DNA from: JBQKLI01 sp012798975
GTDB lineage: Bacteria; Bacillota; Clostridia; Tissierellales; Peptoniphilaceae
Direction: 5' to 3'
Length of the DNA: 64,000 nucleotides
Assembly (NCBI RefSeq): GCF_052116305.1
Contig: NZ_JBQKLI010000002.1
Span: 62,001-126,000, forward strand
The position numbers and the translations under genes were made by a program. Positions 45,158-53,879 of the stretch are shown here, piece after piece. The notes under the pieces were generated by a model. That model saw only the letters and a program-made list of their open reading frames with translations. It was not told the DNA's origin and did no database searches. Positions within the stretch are counted from its first letter, which is position 1; the number at the start of each line of letters is the position of its first letter.

Positions 45158-45676
45158 CTATATTTTATCAACGGATCTTCCAATCTCTTTCAACAATTCA
45201 CCTTCTGATTTCACTATAGAAAAAGTTCCATTTGTTTCCAATACAACAGCGGCAACTTCCTCCATTGATCCGCTTCCCGAATTCTTAACAGCCTGCATAA
45301 TCTCGTCTTCCGCAACCCTCTCTTTTTTCATTCTCTTTTTAAGAAATTCGCCTTTATAAAAAACAAGCGTCGGTTCCGATTTGATCATTTTGTTGAATCC
45401 ATCAAATCTTGATGATAAAAAGGTGATAATAAACTGAAGAACAACAAGTATTGAAATCATTGCCAGCCCTTCCACCAAGGATATTGACTTGTCAGTGATA
45501 ACTGTTGCAAAGATGGATCCTAACGCGATTGTCACAATGAAATCAAATGAATTGAGCTTTGATAATGACCTTTTTCCCGACACTCGAAGCAGTACAACTA
45601 TAAAAATATAGTATATTGTTCCGTAGATTAGGGTATGAAGCACTGAGTTTCCTGATATTATTTCTATTATATTCAT
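45158..45676 (-). CDS. DUF421/YetF family membrane protein
   Basis: 172 aa from the ATG at 45676. Three N-terminal membrane helices (about 12-32, 45-63, 70-88) with VVLLRVSGKRSLSKLNSFDF and TIALGSIFATVITDKSIS, the signatures of YetF/DUF421. The cytosolic domain follows (LVFYKGEFLKKRMKKERVAE, then EEVAAVVLETNGTFSIVKSE). Function unknown; in spore-formers some members affect spore germination. It sits between arsM and an arsM relic. Confidence 0.85.
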   Translation of the reverse strand: MNIIEIISGNSVLHTLIYGTIYYIFIVVLLRVSGKRSLSKLNSFDFIVTIALGSIFATVITDKSISLVEGLAMISILVVLQFIITFLSSRFDGFNKMIKSEPTLVFYKGEFLKKRMKKERVAEDEIMQAVKNSGSGSMEEVAAVVLETNGTFSIVKSEGELLKEIGRSVDKI

Positions 45677-45787
45677 CAACCTTTCTTATTTCTTATTTCT
45701 TACTTCTCTTTTCTGCCTGTCCTGTAAACATCGAAACAGGACTATTGTCATATCTATGCTGATAAGATGAACTTAATCTTCCGCCTT

Positions 45788-45990
45788 CATCGATGCAGTA
45801 AACACATTCGTTCCAGCTAAGATTAATAATCATCTCCCCGGTTTGGGTTCAGCTTTTTCCTGGGATCTCCGCAGTCCAACCCCATACTCGCCTCTTCTGA
45901 AACAGAATCCATCTCTTTTCGGGTATGTCCTAAGGTCTTGCCTCATTCCTGCGTTTTAACTTTTACCTTCATCTTACCCTCTGCAACATT
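45788..45990 (-). pseudogene. decayed 5' fragment of a second arsM copy
   Basis: By eye this is clearly alignable (roughly four of five bases) with the 5' third of the arsM at 44193-44951. Translation gives VKVKTQE, then GHTRKEMDSVSEEASMGLDC matching GYTQEELDSVPEEANMGLGC, then a degraded SAM-binding region. Several stops and small indels break it, and no start is left. It lies just after the dicarboxylate symporter gene. This is a true relic, different from the single-base lesions elsewhere. Confidence 0.75.
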
Positions 45991-46001
45991 GAAACACCGG
46001 T

Positions 46002-47240
46002 TTATTCTATTTTTGATACCGGCCTTTCAGTTGCTGTTTCTATTTTTGTCTTTGTCTTAATATGCTTATTATAAAACTTATCAATAAAGACTGCAATTGC
46101 ATTGTCTCCAGATATATTCGCTGCTGTTCCGAAACTGTCTTGAGTAAGATATAAGGTGATCATCAGCTGTTGAAGTACTTCTGTTGAAATTCCAACCATC
46201 GGCAAGAAAGGAAGAGCTGACATTATAGCTCCTCCCGGAGCCCCTGGCGCTGCAACCATAGCAACACCCAGCATCATAATAAAACCTAAGATCATCGTAA
46301 ACTCATGAGGCATATTATACATGAGTAGAACTGCCGTTGCACAAGAAGTAATCGTTATCATACTTCCTGCAAGATGAATCGTGGCACATAAAGGAACAAC
46401 AAAATTTCGGATATCCTCGGATACACCATTTGCTTCAGCACATTTTATATTAACAGGAATGGTCGCTGCAGAAGACTGTGTTCCGATCGCAGTCATATAT
46501 CCAGGAATTTGATTTCTAATAAGCTTGACTGGATTTTTCCCAGCATAGGTTCCAAACACGACAAATAAAAATGAAATATAGAGCAAATGCATAACGATTA
46601 CGATAATAAATACTTTCCAAAATACAGAAAGAACACTAAATACTGATCCTGCATAACTCATATTCGCAAAGTTTCCTGCAATGTAAATAGGTAAAAGCGG
46701 GATAATAACCTTATTTAAAACTTTAATAATAATTTCTCCAAAGTCATCGAATACCTCGTATAAAGCCTGCCCTTTCCCTTGTCCTTTTAGCCAAGAAATA
46801 CCAAGGCCCATCATAAAAGCAAAAACGATTGCCGCTGTAACATCAAGCATCGGTTCAAGGGGTATCGTAAAAATAGCTTGAAGACCTTCCCCTGTTTGGG
46901 AAATCTTTTGAACCAGTTCATCTGTTATAAACGTTGGAAAGAAGTTGGAAGCAACAATATAGGCAATAGATCCTGCGATGATAGTGGATCCGTAAGCTGT
47001 TAACGCTGTAACTCCAAGAAGTTTCCCTGCTCCATCCGTTAAATCCGCAATTCCTTTCACTACAAATCCGATAATCATCAACGGAATAACGAAGTTCAAA
47101 AACACGCTAAACAAGCTGGAAAATGTTACCAGTACCCTGATTACAACCTCTGGAATAAACTTCATTTGTCCGATGGCAATACCGAAGATAATTGCAAGAA
47201 TTAACCTGGGTACTAAACCTAATTGTATTTTCTTAGTCAT
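46002..47240 (-). CDS. dicarboxylate/amino acid:cation symporter (DAACS family)
   Basis: 412 aa with eight membrane helices and two re-entrant loops. The serine-rich loop is seen as AIGTQSSAATIPVN, and the helix 7 and second hairpin regions as ATIHLAGSMITITSCATAVL and PGAPGGAIMSALPFLP. The C-terminal substrate-site helix has QDSFGTAANISGDNAIAVFI. It takes up glutamate, serine, threonine or dicarboxylates with Na or H; the exact substrate is uncertain. ATG after AAAGGAGG. The leader (47241-47640) has a TATAAA box near 47360 but no other feature that I can identify. Confidence 0.88.
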   Translation of the reverse strand: MTKKIQLGLVPRLILAIIFGIAIGQMKFIPEVVIRVLVTFSSLFSVFLNFVIPLMIIGFVVKGIADLTDGAGKLLGVTALTAYGSTIIAGSIAYIVASNFFPTFITDELVQKISQTGEGLQAIFTIPLEPMLDVTAAIVFAFMMGLGISWLKGQGKGQALYEVFDDFGEIIIKVLNKVIIPLLPIYIAGNFANMSYAGSVFSVLSVFWKVFIIVIVMHLLYISFLFVVFGTYAGKNPVKLIRNQIPGYMTAIGTQSSAATIPVNIKCAEANGVSEDIRNFVVPLCATIHLAGSMITITSCATAVLLMYNMPHEFTMILGFIMMLGVAMVAAPGAPGGAIMSALPFLPMVGISTEVLQQLMITLYLTQDSFGTAANISGDNAIAVFIDKFYNKHIKTKTKIETATERPVSKIE

Positions 47241-47643
47241 ATAGACCTCCTTTAAATTTTAATACATTTATTTGATGTTTCTTTAGAGACTTCTTTATGT
47301 ATCCTTGCTTTTCTTTCCTCGCTAACATTTATTACCCACTTAGTGTCTATTTTATACAATTAAACTACTTTTGTGAATAGTTTTCGTTAAATAAATTACA
47401 TTGAATTTTCTGAATTGATCTTTCATCTTTCTATCTAGAGATTCTGAGATAATATTTATCTATAATTATTCTTTTTCATCTCATAACATTTCTAAAAAAT
47501 TTATGAATTGCAGCACTTTTTGTAAAACGAATCTCCTGAAAATCCTTTTCTTCTTTTCCCAACAAGACAAAAAATCCCACATTGAATAGACAATGTAATA
47601 CATATCCTCTCTTTTAATTTTATTTTATGATAGCAAACAAAAA

Positions 47644-47684
47644 GAAAAGATTTCTTTTCATCAAAAAAGAAATCTTTTCCTGTC
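47644..47684 (-). terminator. terminator of the antiporter gene
   Basis: Stem GAAAAGATTTCTTTT / AAAAGAAATCTTTTC, 6-base loop, T run on the complement. Confidence 0.8.
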
Positions 47685-47713
47685 CTTTTATATTAAGTAA
47701 AAAATGTAATATT

Positions 47714-48898
47714 TCAGTACTTCTCCTTCGTTAGACATTTTTTATAGCTTCTATCTATTAAAACAGCGCCTATGGGTGCTGTGAGTATTATAGATAAAAC
47801 TGCAACTGTTAATGACAAGTCTCCTACCGAAAGCCCCATCGCTAAAGGAAGTCCTCCAATCGCTGCCTGAACAGTCGCTTTGGGCATATAACTAAAGACT
47901 ATAAACAATCTCTCTTTTTTATTAAGCTTTGTTTTTACAAGACAAAGAAATACACCTGCTATTCGAAACAACATTACTGAAAAGATCAGCAGCACTGCCG
48001 GTATCCCGGCCTTTAGCCCATAGTGAATATTAACCGTTGCTCCAACTAAAACAAAAAGCAGAGGCTCTGCTGCTACCCATAGTTTTGAAAACTTTAAAGA
48101 GAGTCTTTCGCCTAACTCCTTTTTCTTTTGCTGGATTGCCGCTGCTAATGACATAACTGCCAGCAAACCCGAAAATCCTATATTTCCAGTAAAGTTTTTT
48201 TCTAATGTAACCAGAAGAAAAGAAAAAGATAATACAATGACCACTTTCCCAGAATCTCTGATATGGAACCTTGTAAAAATGTGAGTTAATATCATTCCAA
48301 CAACAGAACCAATAACTACTCCCAGCACTATTGACGAAGGGATCTGCAAAAATTGAAGTGCTCCTGCGCTTTTTCCTGCAGCCACGCTTGTAAAAGCTGT
48401 AAAGAGCACAATAACAAACACATCATCTACGGATGAACCTGCCATAATCATCTGAGGGATGCTTTTCCCTGTTCCATAGCCTTCTTCTATAAGATTTAAC
48501 ATTCTAGGAACCACTACAGCAGGAGATACAGCAGCTACCACCGTTCCCATAATCGCAGCATCTAAAAGACTTATCTTAAATAAAAGAGGCGCTATGAGAA
48601 TCATTCCTGCAATCTCTATACTCGCCGGTAAAAAACAAAGCAGAAGTGCTGGTCTTCCAGATTTTCGTAAACTCTGGATATCTAAATTCAATCCTGCACG
48701 AGTTAGTATTATAATAAGAGCAATCTGTCTTAACTCCGTTGAAATATTCAATATACTTTTGTCTAATATATTTAACATATAGGGTCCCAGAACCATACCT
48801 GTAAGAAGCATCCCTAGAAGGCTGGGAAGTCGGATTTTTTCAAACACATCCCCTAAAAATATCCCCAATAAAAATATCAAAGCTAATGAAAACAGCAT
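47714..48898 (-). CDS. CPA-type cation:proton antiporter under a fluoride riboswitch
   Basis: 394 aa with about 11-12 membrane segments. The N-terminus has IFLGDVFEKIRLPSLLGMLL and TGMVLGPYML; the core has IILTRAGLNLDIQSL, AVVAAVSPAVVVPRML and AGSSVDDVFVIVLFTAF, where the DD pair resembles the ion-binding aspartates of Na+/H+ exchangers. The riboswitch before it implies induction by fluoride. Known fluoride-induced genes include sodium/proton antiporter-like proteins, so this is probably a component of the fluoride stress response, either exporting fluoride directly or repairing ion balance; the sequence alone cannot decide. Confidence 0.88.
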   Translation of the reverse strand: MLFSLALIFLLGIFLGDVFEKIRLPSLLGMLLTGMVLGPYMLNILDKSILNISTELRQIALIIILTRAGLNLDIQSLRKSGRPALLLCFLPASIEIAGMILIAPLLFKISLLDAAIMGTVVAAVSPAVVVPRMLNLIEEGYGTGKSIPQMIMAGSSVDDVFVIVLFTAFTSVAAGKSAGALQFLQIPSSIVLGVVIGSVVGMILTHIFTRFHIRDSGKVVIVLSFSFLLVTLEKNFTGNIGFSGLLAVMSLAAAIQQKKKELGERLSLKFSKLWVAAEPLLFVLVGATVNIHYGLKAGIPAVLLIFSVMLFRIAGVFLCLVKTKLNKKERLFIVFSYMPKATVQAAIGGLPLAMGLSVGDLSLTVAVLSIILTAPIGAVLIDRSYKKCLTKEKY

Positions 48899-48917
48899 CT
48901 TATTTCCCCTTTCTCAT

Positions 48918-49006
48918 AAAAAAAGCTGACAACTCTATGAATAATCCATAGAAGTCATCAGCTAACATGCAGTTTAGGCAAAGCCAAGGGAGAACTTCAT
49001 TCCCTG
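48918..49006 (-). promoter_or_regulatory. fluoride riboswitch (crcB motif) with overlapping terminator
   Basis: On the complement, GGGAATGAAGTTCTCCC is followed by TAAACTGC and GCTGATGACTTCTA, which are the conserved blocks of the fluoride aptamer, with GAAGT able to pair with ACTTC. The 3' block also forms a terminator with CATAGAGTTGTCAGC and seven T residues (48918-48963). Fluoride binding should free the transcript to continue. It starts at the predicted transcription start and ends 20 bases before the antiporter ATG. Confidence 0.88.
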
Positions 49007-49011
49007 TAAAA

Positions 49012-49040
49012 ATAATACTTTACACAAATATTATTGTCAA
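49012..49040 (-). promoter_or_regulatory. promoter of the fluoride-responsive antiporter gene
   Basis: TTGACA (49035-49040), 17-base spacer, TATTAT (49012-49017) on the complement. Transcription should start near 49005, at the first base of the aptamer. Confidence 0.85.
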
Positions 49041-49058
49041 TTCATTTTTTAACTAGCG

Positions 49059-49505
49059 CTATCTTTTTTGATCTCTTAACTCGATCATTATCCTGACAGC
49101 AGCTTTTAGGATTTGAATCACCGCCGCTGCTCCAAATACCAGCAATATAAAATAATAAGCCCGTATGCTTTGAGTCGTGTTTAACATTTTAAAACCGATC
49201 CATAATCCAGAAAGAATAAATACCCCGGCTGTTTCATACAAAGCTTTTCTGCTGAGCCTTTTCTTGTTTTTATAAAAGAATAGAATTAAAAGGATCGATA
49301 GAATAATAAGCCCTGCAGTAAAGGCTGTCTGTATCTCTTCTACAGGATATGTGTTTTCCCAATTCCTATTCTTATACAACACATATCTTGCCATTCCCAT
49401 CCTTCTTCTCGTAAAATAATTCAATACAAAGGCCCCTATAAAAAGAAGTATTTGGATCAGAGTGGCGAAAAGATAGAGTATATTTTTCTTATTGATATCT
49501 TTCAT
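49059..49505 (-). CDS. hypothetical four-helix membrane protein
   Basis: 148 aa with four hydrophobic segments (about 9-28, 63-80, 90-108, 117-137) joined by short loops. No family recognised. It begins 2 bases after the stop of the rhodanese lipoprotein gene, so both are made from one message; it may anchor or support that protein. Confidence 0.7.
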   Translation of the reverse strand: MKDINKKNILYLFATLIQILLFIGAFVLNYFTRRRMGMARYVLYKNRNWENTYPVEEIQTAFTAGLIILSILLILFFYKNKKRLSRKALYETAGVFILSGLWIGFKMLNTTQSIRAYYFILLVFGAAAVIQILKAAVRIMIELRDQKR

Positions 49506-49507
49506 CT

Positions 49508-50587
49508 TTATTGTTTTTTGGCTTTATCTGTCGTTAAATCTTTTACCTTGACGTATTGGACGTCTGAAGTTTTTGGATCTCCTAACTGAACATCATTCTC
49601 TGGATCCATCTGCCATTGGAACCATCCACCGTCATAAACTGTCACATTTTCTTTTCCGCTTTCATAGGCTTTTAAAAACGGAACTGCTGCTCTCCAGCCT
49701 GTGCCGCAGTAGTAAGAAATTTCGTTATCGAAGGAAGCATCGGACTCTTTTAAAATCCCTTCTACTTTATCAATATCTATCGTTGTACCGTCTTCATTAT
49801 TATAAGTTCCGTCATCGGTATCTTTTCCCCAAATAGCTCCCTTTGGTTCTCCAGCACGGTCGATATATCCGTAACCGCTCGTTTTTCCCTCAAACTCGTC
49901 TCGGCTTCGAATACTGACAAGTCTAAAATTATCGTCATTTGCAAGCTTATCTTTCACTTGATCAATCGAAAGAATATACTCGGGATGAGCCGGAACATTT
50001 ACACCGAAAGCTTTGTCTGTCGCTTTTGGAGCATTGCTTCCTTTTTCTAATTCATATCCTGCGTTTGACCAAGCTTCAATCCCGCCGTCCAATGCTTTAA
50101 CATTCTCAACACCAGCCCATAATAAAGCCATAGCTGCACGATCGTCTCCAGAAAACTCAGGAGAAGCGCCATATACAACTACCGTTGTATCCTTTGTAAT
50201 ACCAAATTTCTTGCATAAAGCTTCGATTTCCTCCGGTGTACGGATATTCCAAAACTCTTCTGATTCGATATTATCTGTATTCATATGAACAGCGCCAGGT
50301 ATATGGCCTTCTGTGTAAGCCGGATTATCTGCTTCTTCTCCCCATGCAACATTTAAGATAATATAATCTTTCGATTCCTCCTGATTGCCGTCAATTAAGC
50401 TTTTAAGCCATTGAGGTGTAACAAAAATTTTTTTTACACCTACTGGATCTGCTTCTGTTTTTTCCTCAGATACTTCCCTTTGTGCCGTTTCTTCTTTTTT
50501 TGTCTCTGTGCCTGTATTGCTGCATGCAGTAGTGAAAAACACTGCTGCCATCAATAAAAACATAAGACTAATAATTCTTTTTTTCAT
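49508..50587 (-). CDS. secreted rhodanese-type sulfurtransferase lipoprotein
   Basis: 359 aa from the ATG at 50587 (GGAGGAAG upstream). Lipoprotein signal with lipobox TTAC (Cys at about 22). Two rhodanese domains: the first (about 58-175) has VVVYGASPEFSGDDRAAM, in which the active cysteine is missing; the second (about 205-340) has ISYYCGTGWRAAVPFLKA with the catalytic Cys loop. This is the tandem layout of thiosulfate or mercaptopyruvate sulfurtransferases, here outside the cell. Its sulfur acceptor is unknown. Confidence 0.88.
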   Translation of the reverse strand: MKKRIISLMFLLMAAVFFTTACSNTGTETKKEETAQREVSEEKTEADPVGVKKIFVTPQWLKSLIDGNQEESKDYIILNVAWGEEADNPAYTEGHIPGAVHMNTDNIESEEFWNIRTPEEIEALCKKFGITKDTTVVVYGASPEFSGDDRAAMALLWAGVENVKALDGGIEAWSNAGYELEKGSNAPKATDKAFGVNVPAHPEYILSIDQVKDKLANDDNFRLVSIRSRDEFEGKTSGYGYIDRAGEPKGAIWGKDTDDGTYNNEDGTTIDIDKVEGILKESDASFDNEISYYCGTGWRAAVPFLKAYESGKENVTVYDGGWFQWQMDPENDVQLGDPKTSDVQYVKVKDLTTDKAKKQ

Positions 50588-50681
50588 TTCTTCCTCCATC
50601 ATTATAGTAATTAATATATACCATCTTCCATGATATCGGTCGAGATGAACATTTTTGCATAATTAAGGGAGAATAATATTC

Positions 50682-52239
50682 CTATTTAGTAGGTTCTTCT
50701 TCGTTTCCAAAGGTTTCATTATCCTCTTGGGTAGATTTTCGGATAATCTTTTTTGTTTTTTGAAGGGGATAAGGTACTTCTTCTTTTTGAAAATATTCCA
50801 CATCTATAACCTCTTTTACTGCCAGTTTATTATTTTCCCCTACTTCTACTACTATAAAATCTCCTTTTACAATAGAAGGATCTTCTGTCCTATAGTAATA
50901 TACTTTATCATCTCCAAATATTACACTTAAATAGATATAGTCGCTTTCTCTCCGTTTTCTTTTGTTATAAATGGAAGGATTAAACAGATCCCCTATTCCA
51001 ATATGAAGTAATAACTCCAATAAATTATTAACAAAACTCCACCAACTCTTCGGCAAAGAATTTTTATCGTATGTTCCGATAATTTTATGCTGAGGCCTTT
51101 TTCGAAAGTCAATCGTAATTTGGAAATCTCTTCGAGGATTATTATCTTCTATTGTATCGTTCTCATTGCCGGCAATTTGATTAAAAAAACTATAATCCCA
51201 TTGATCTAAAAAAGAGGAAATGATTTGATCTACTTTATATATTTTGCTGATCTCGCAAATCCCTTCTACCCGCTGTTCGTGTTTTAGCGTTTCAGTTTGT
51301 CTGAAGATCGATAATCAGTATTTCATAGTAATCTTCGAATCCGCTGAAAAAAGAATCATTCTTTATGGATTTTACATTATGAGATAATGTACTGTGATAT
51401 TCTAGTTTTATTCTCTCTATTTTCTCTTTTATTAAACCTTTTCCATCAAAAAGCAGAAGATTTTCTATTTTTATCCTGTCTCTTATTCTTTTTGATAATT
51501 TTTCCAAGGACTCTTCTTCCTGAAAAAGATATCCAGAATACTGAAAAACCTCATTTTTCTGATTTTCCAACTTTACAAGCCAAAAACTTTGCTGATCAAC
51601 TATATCTAAAGCGATATCTTTTTTAAAATATGTACTTAATTCTAAGAGAAGTTTTTCTGCATGTTGTTGTGTTATTTCGATCTCTTTTATTCTTCCTGGA
51701 TCTAAATTTCCTTTTTTCTCTTCATAAATATAAGCTTCAAGTGAAACATTTCCATCTTCTGCTAGGATAAGTTTCTGCTGAATTTCTTCTCTATCTTCTA
51801 GCGGTTGACCAAAGATCGCATTATTTGAGATAATAGTAATTTTTTTCGGCTTACCCCTAAAAAGAAATGGATTCATGCCAGTATTTGAACATAGCATTTC
51901 CATTCGTCCTAATACTGTAATAAACCAAAGGCGGTTGAAGGGAATTAAGAGACCTTCTTTTGTCCATTGACTTAAATGCTTCCACATGGAAAAAAGTATC
52001 GTTCCTAATCTCTCTATATCTGAAATTCGGATAAGCTCTTCGTAAAGCACAGATATATCCGCCAACGCTTCTTTTTGAACCAGCCCGCCGGATTGAAGTT
52101 CTTCTGCCCTTATCTGAAAACCTAGAGAAAAACACTCCTTCGGAAAATTTTGATTCACTTCGGATTCCTTTGTCATAGGGTTTTGAAAAATCAATATCCA
52201 TTTATATGCAAAATCAGAGATCTTTTTTTTATCTGCCAT
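50682..52239 (-). pseudogene. uncharacterised protein, probably one gene with a frameshift
   Basis: Two frames on the same strand join near 51292-51298. The first ends in IIDLQTN and a TGA; the second is open upstream of it and lacks any ATG or ribosome site of its own. Removing one A from ACAAACTG fuses them into about 518 aa. The product is soluble. The C-terminal part (RTEDPSIVKGDFIVVEVGEN, then DVEYFQKEEVPYPLQKTKKI) resembles a small beta domain found at the ends of many clostridial proteins. I do not know the function. If there are two genes, the second would need a TTG start near 51056. Confidence 0.5.
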
Positions 52240-52332
52240 GGCTGTTCTCCTCTCCTTTGAGCCTATTGATGTAGATAAATATCCTTGCCTATACTTCTAT
52301 TTATCTTATCCATAATTTTTATCTATGATTTT

Positions 52333-52370
52333 AAAAAAAGAAGCAGAATCCATCTTCTGCTTCTTTTCAT
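52333..52370 (-). terminator. terminator of the SDR gene
   Basis: AAAGAAGCAGAA / TTCTGCTTCTTT, with a T run on the complement. Confidence 0.75.
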
Positions 52371-52377
52371 AAAAAAA

Positions 52378-53136
52378 CTACTTTGCACTGCTCCATCCGC
52401 CATCGATAGGCAAAGCTATACCAGTAACATAAGCTGCCTCTTCAGAACCTAAAAATATCGCTCCTGCATTCAGCTCTCCTTCATTGCCTGGTCGTTTTAA
52501 TGGTACAGTAATTCCCATATATTGTTTGAAATCATCTGTTTCCAATGTGTCGATCGTTAACTCTGTAGTGAAAAACCCAGGGCAAATTGCATTTACAGTG
52601 ATTCCTTTTGGAGCCAGCTCTGCAGCCGCCGCTCTTGTAAAGTTTATTACACCGGCTTTTGAAGCATGATAGGCAGAGGTGTTTTGATTCGTTCCTAAAA
52701 TCCCGTACATAGAAGCAATATTAATAATTCTTCCGTAATTCTTTTCCGCCATTTTATTCGCCACAGCACGCGTCATCTTAAATACTGAAGAAAGGTCCGT
52801 TTCGATCGTAAAATCCCATTCTTCATCCGTCATTTCAGTTACAGCTGCATTCTTGCTGCTTCCTGCGTTGTTGACTAAGACATCTATTTTGCCAAATTCT
52901 TTAACAGCCTTTTCTACAGCTTCATTTACTTCTTCTGTAACAGTAACATCACATTTTACAGGCAGTACTTTCGTTCCGTATTGTCTTAAATCTTCTGCTA
53001 CAGCTTCCAACTTTTCTATACGTCTTGCGGTAATAACTAGATCCGCCCCTTGTTGTGCAAATCCTCTGGCCATTTGTGTGCCAAGACCTGAAGATCCTCC
53101 AGTGATAAAGACTACTTTTCCCTTATAATCAAACAT
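52378..53136 (-). CDS. short-chain dehydrogenase/reductase
   Basis: 252 aa. Cofactor loop FITGGSSGLGTQMARGF, NAG triad in VLVNNAGSSKNAA, catalytic Ser/Tyr/Lys in IINIASMYGILG and SAYHASKAGVINFTR, and a C-terminal ALPIDGGWSSAK. Residues after strand 2 (ITARR) favour NADPH. It resembles gluconate or glucose dehydrogenase-like SDRs. Substrate unknown. Monocistronic, after a ribosome site AGGAGG. Confidence 0.88.
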   Translation of the reverse strand: MFDYKGKVVFITGGSSGLGTQMARGFAQQGADLVITARRIEKLEAVAEDLRQYGTKVLPVKCDVTVTEEVNEAVEKAVKEFGKIDVLVNNAGSSKNAAVTEMTDEEWDFTIETDLSSVFKMTRAVANKMAEKNYGRIINIASMYGILGTNQNTSAYHASKAGVINFTRAAAAELAPKGITVNAICPGFFTTELTIDTLETDDFKQYMGITVPLKRPGNEGELNAGAIFLGSEEAAYVTGIALPIDGGWSSAK

Positions 53137-53258
53137 AATTCCTCCTATAAAATTTACACTTGTAATTCAAAGTTTTATATACTTATAAATACTATTATAC
53201 TTTATATTCATTATCTGTCGCCAGTCTGATATATAAACAGACTATTTCCCTGTTTATA

Positions 53259-53288
53259 GAAAAAAGACTGGAGATATATTCTCCAGCC
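53259..53288 (-). terminator. terminator of the hemerythrin gene
   Basis: GACTGGAGA / TCTCCAGCC with six T residues on the complement. Confidence 0.75.
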
Positions 53289-53297
53289 CTGTTGGTT

Positions 53298-53756
53298 TTA
53301 TTTAAGATCTTTCTTTTTTTCCTTTTCCTTTTTCTCAGAGACTTCTTCAAACTCTTCTAAAAGCTGTTCTCTATCTTTTTTAGATAAAGCCTTTTTCGCA
53401 ATAGCTGAGAACTCATCCTCTTCCTCATCCATATGATGCTCTAACACCTCTTTTAACACAGCGAACTTCGCATCCCAAGTTTCATTTTCTATAGATGTTC
53501 TTTCTAATACACTAAACTGGTAATTTCCAAGCTTATGCTCCTCGATCATTTCTAAAACCGTATCTAAGTCTTTTCCCGACACATTCTCTTTTACAGCCGG
53601 AAACACTACTGCTTCTTCCCCGTTATGATGACCGTATAATTTAACAAACAGTTTTCTAAAAAGCTTCTTTTTTTCTTTTCCAGATGCCTTTTCGATTTTC
53701 TTCATCAATTTTTTAAACTCGCTATGTTCTTCTTTGTTATGCTTAATATAATCCAT
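53298..53756 (-). CDS. hemerythrin HHE-domain protein
   Basis: 152 aa from the ATG at 53756. Four-helix hemerythrin-like protein: IKHNKEEHSEFK, YGHHNGEEAVVFPAV, a third MIEEHKLGNYQF and VLEHHMDEEEDEFSAI give the His and Glu ligands of a diiron site. The last 25 residues are very charged (EKKEKEKKKDLK). In anaerobes such proteins serve in oxygen or nitric oxide defence or iron handling. Monocistronic. Confidence 0.88.
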   Translation of the reverse strand: MDYIKHNKEEHSEFKKLMKKIEKASGKEKKKLFRKLFVKLYGHHNGEEAVVFPAVKENVSGKDLDTVLEMIEEHKLGNYQFSVLERTSIENETWDAKFAVLKEVLEHHMDEEEDEFSAIAKKALSKKDREQLLEEFEEVSEKKEKEKKKDLK

Positions 53757-53845
53757 GACGCCCCCCAATAATGTTTTTATACTTCAGTTATTTATACCTG
53801 TCCATCCTAAATTTAAACAAATTATGAAATTTAGAGATTTTACAT

Positions 53846-53872
53846 AAAAAAGGGCTTATGTGCTCAGCCCTC
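53846..53872 (-). terminator. terminator of the PPK2 gene
   Basis: AGGGCT / AGCCCT stem with a 9-base loop; T run on the complement. Confidence 0.7.
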
Positions 53873-53879
53873 ATAAAAT

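Noticed and set aside
47481..47582. 33-codon minus-strand ORF in the gap before the dicarboxylate symporter gene
   Set aside because: No ribosome site before the ATG and no sensible protein features; composition looks like random AT-rich DNA.
51857..52201. 114-codon frame overlapping the uncharacterised gene at 50682-52239 on the same strand
   Set aside because: Shifted shadow of the longer frame; no start signal.
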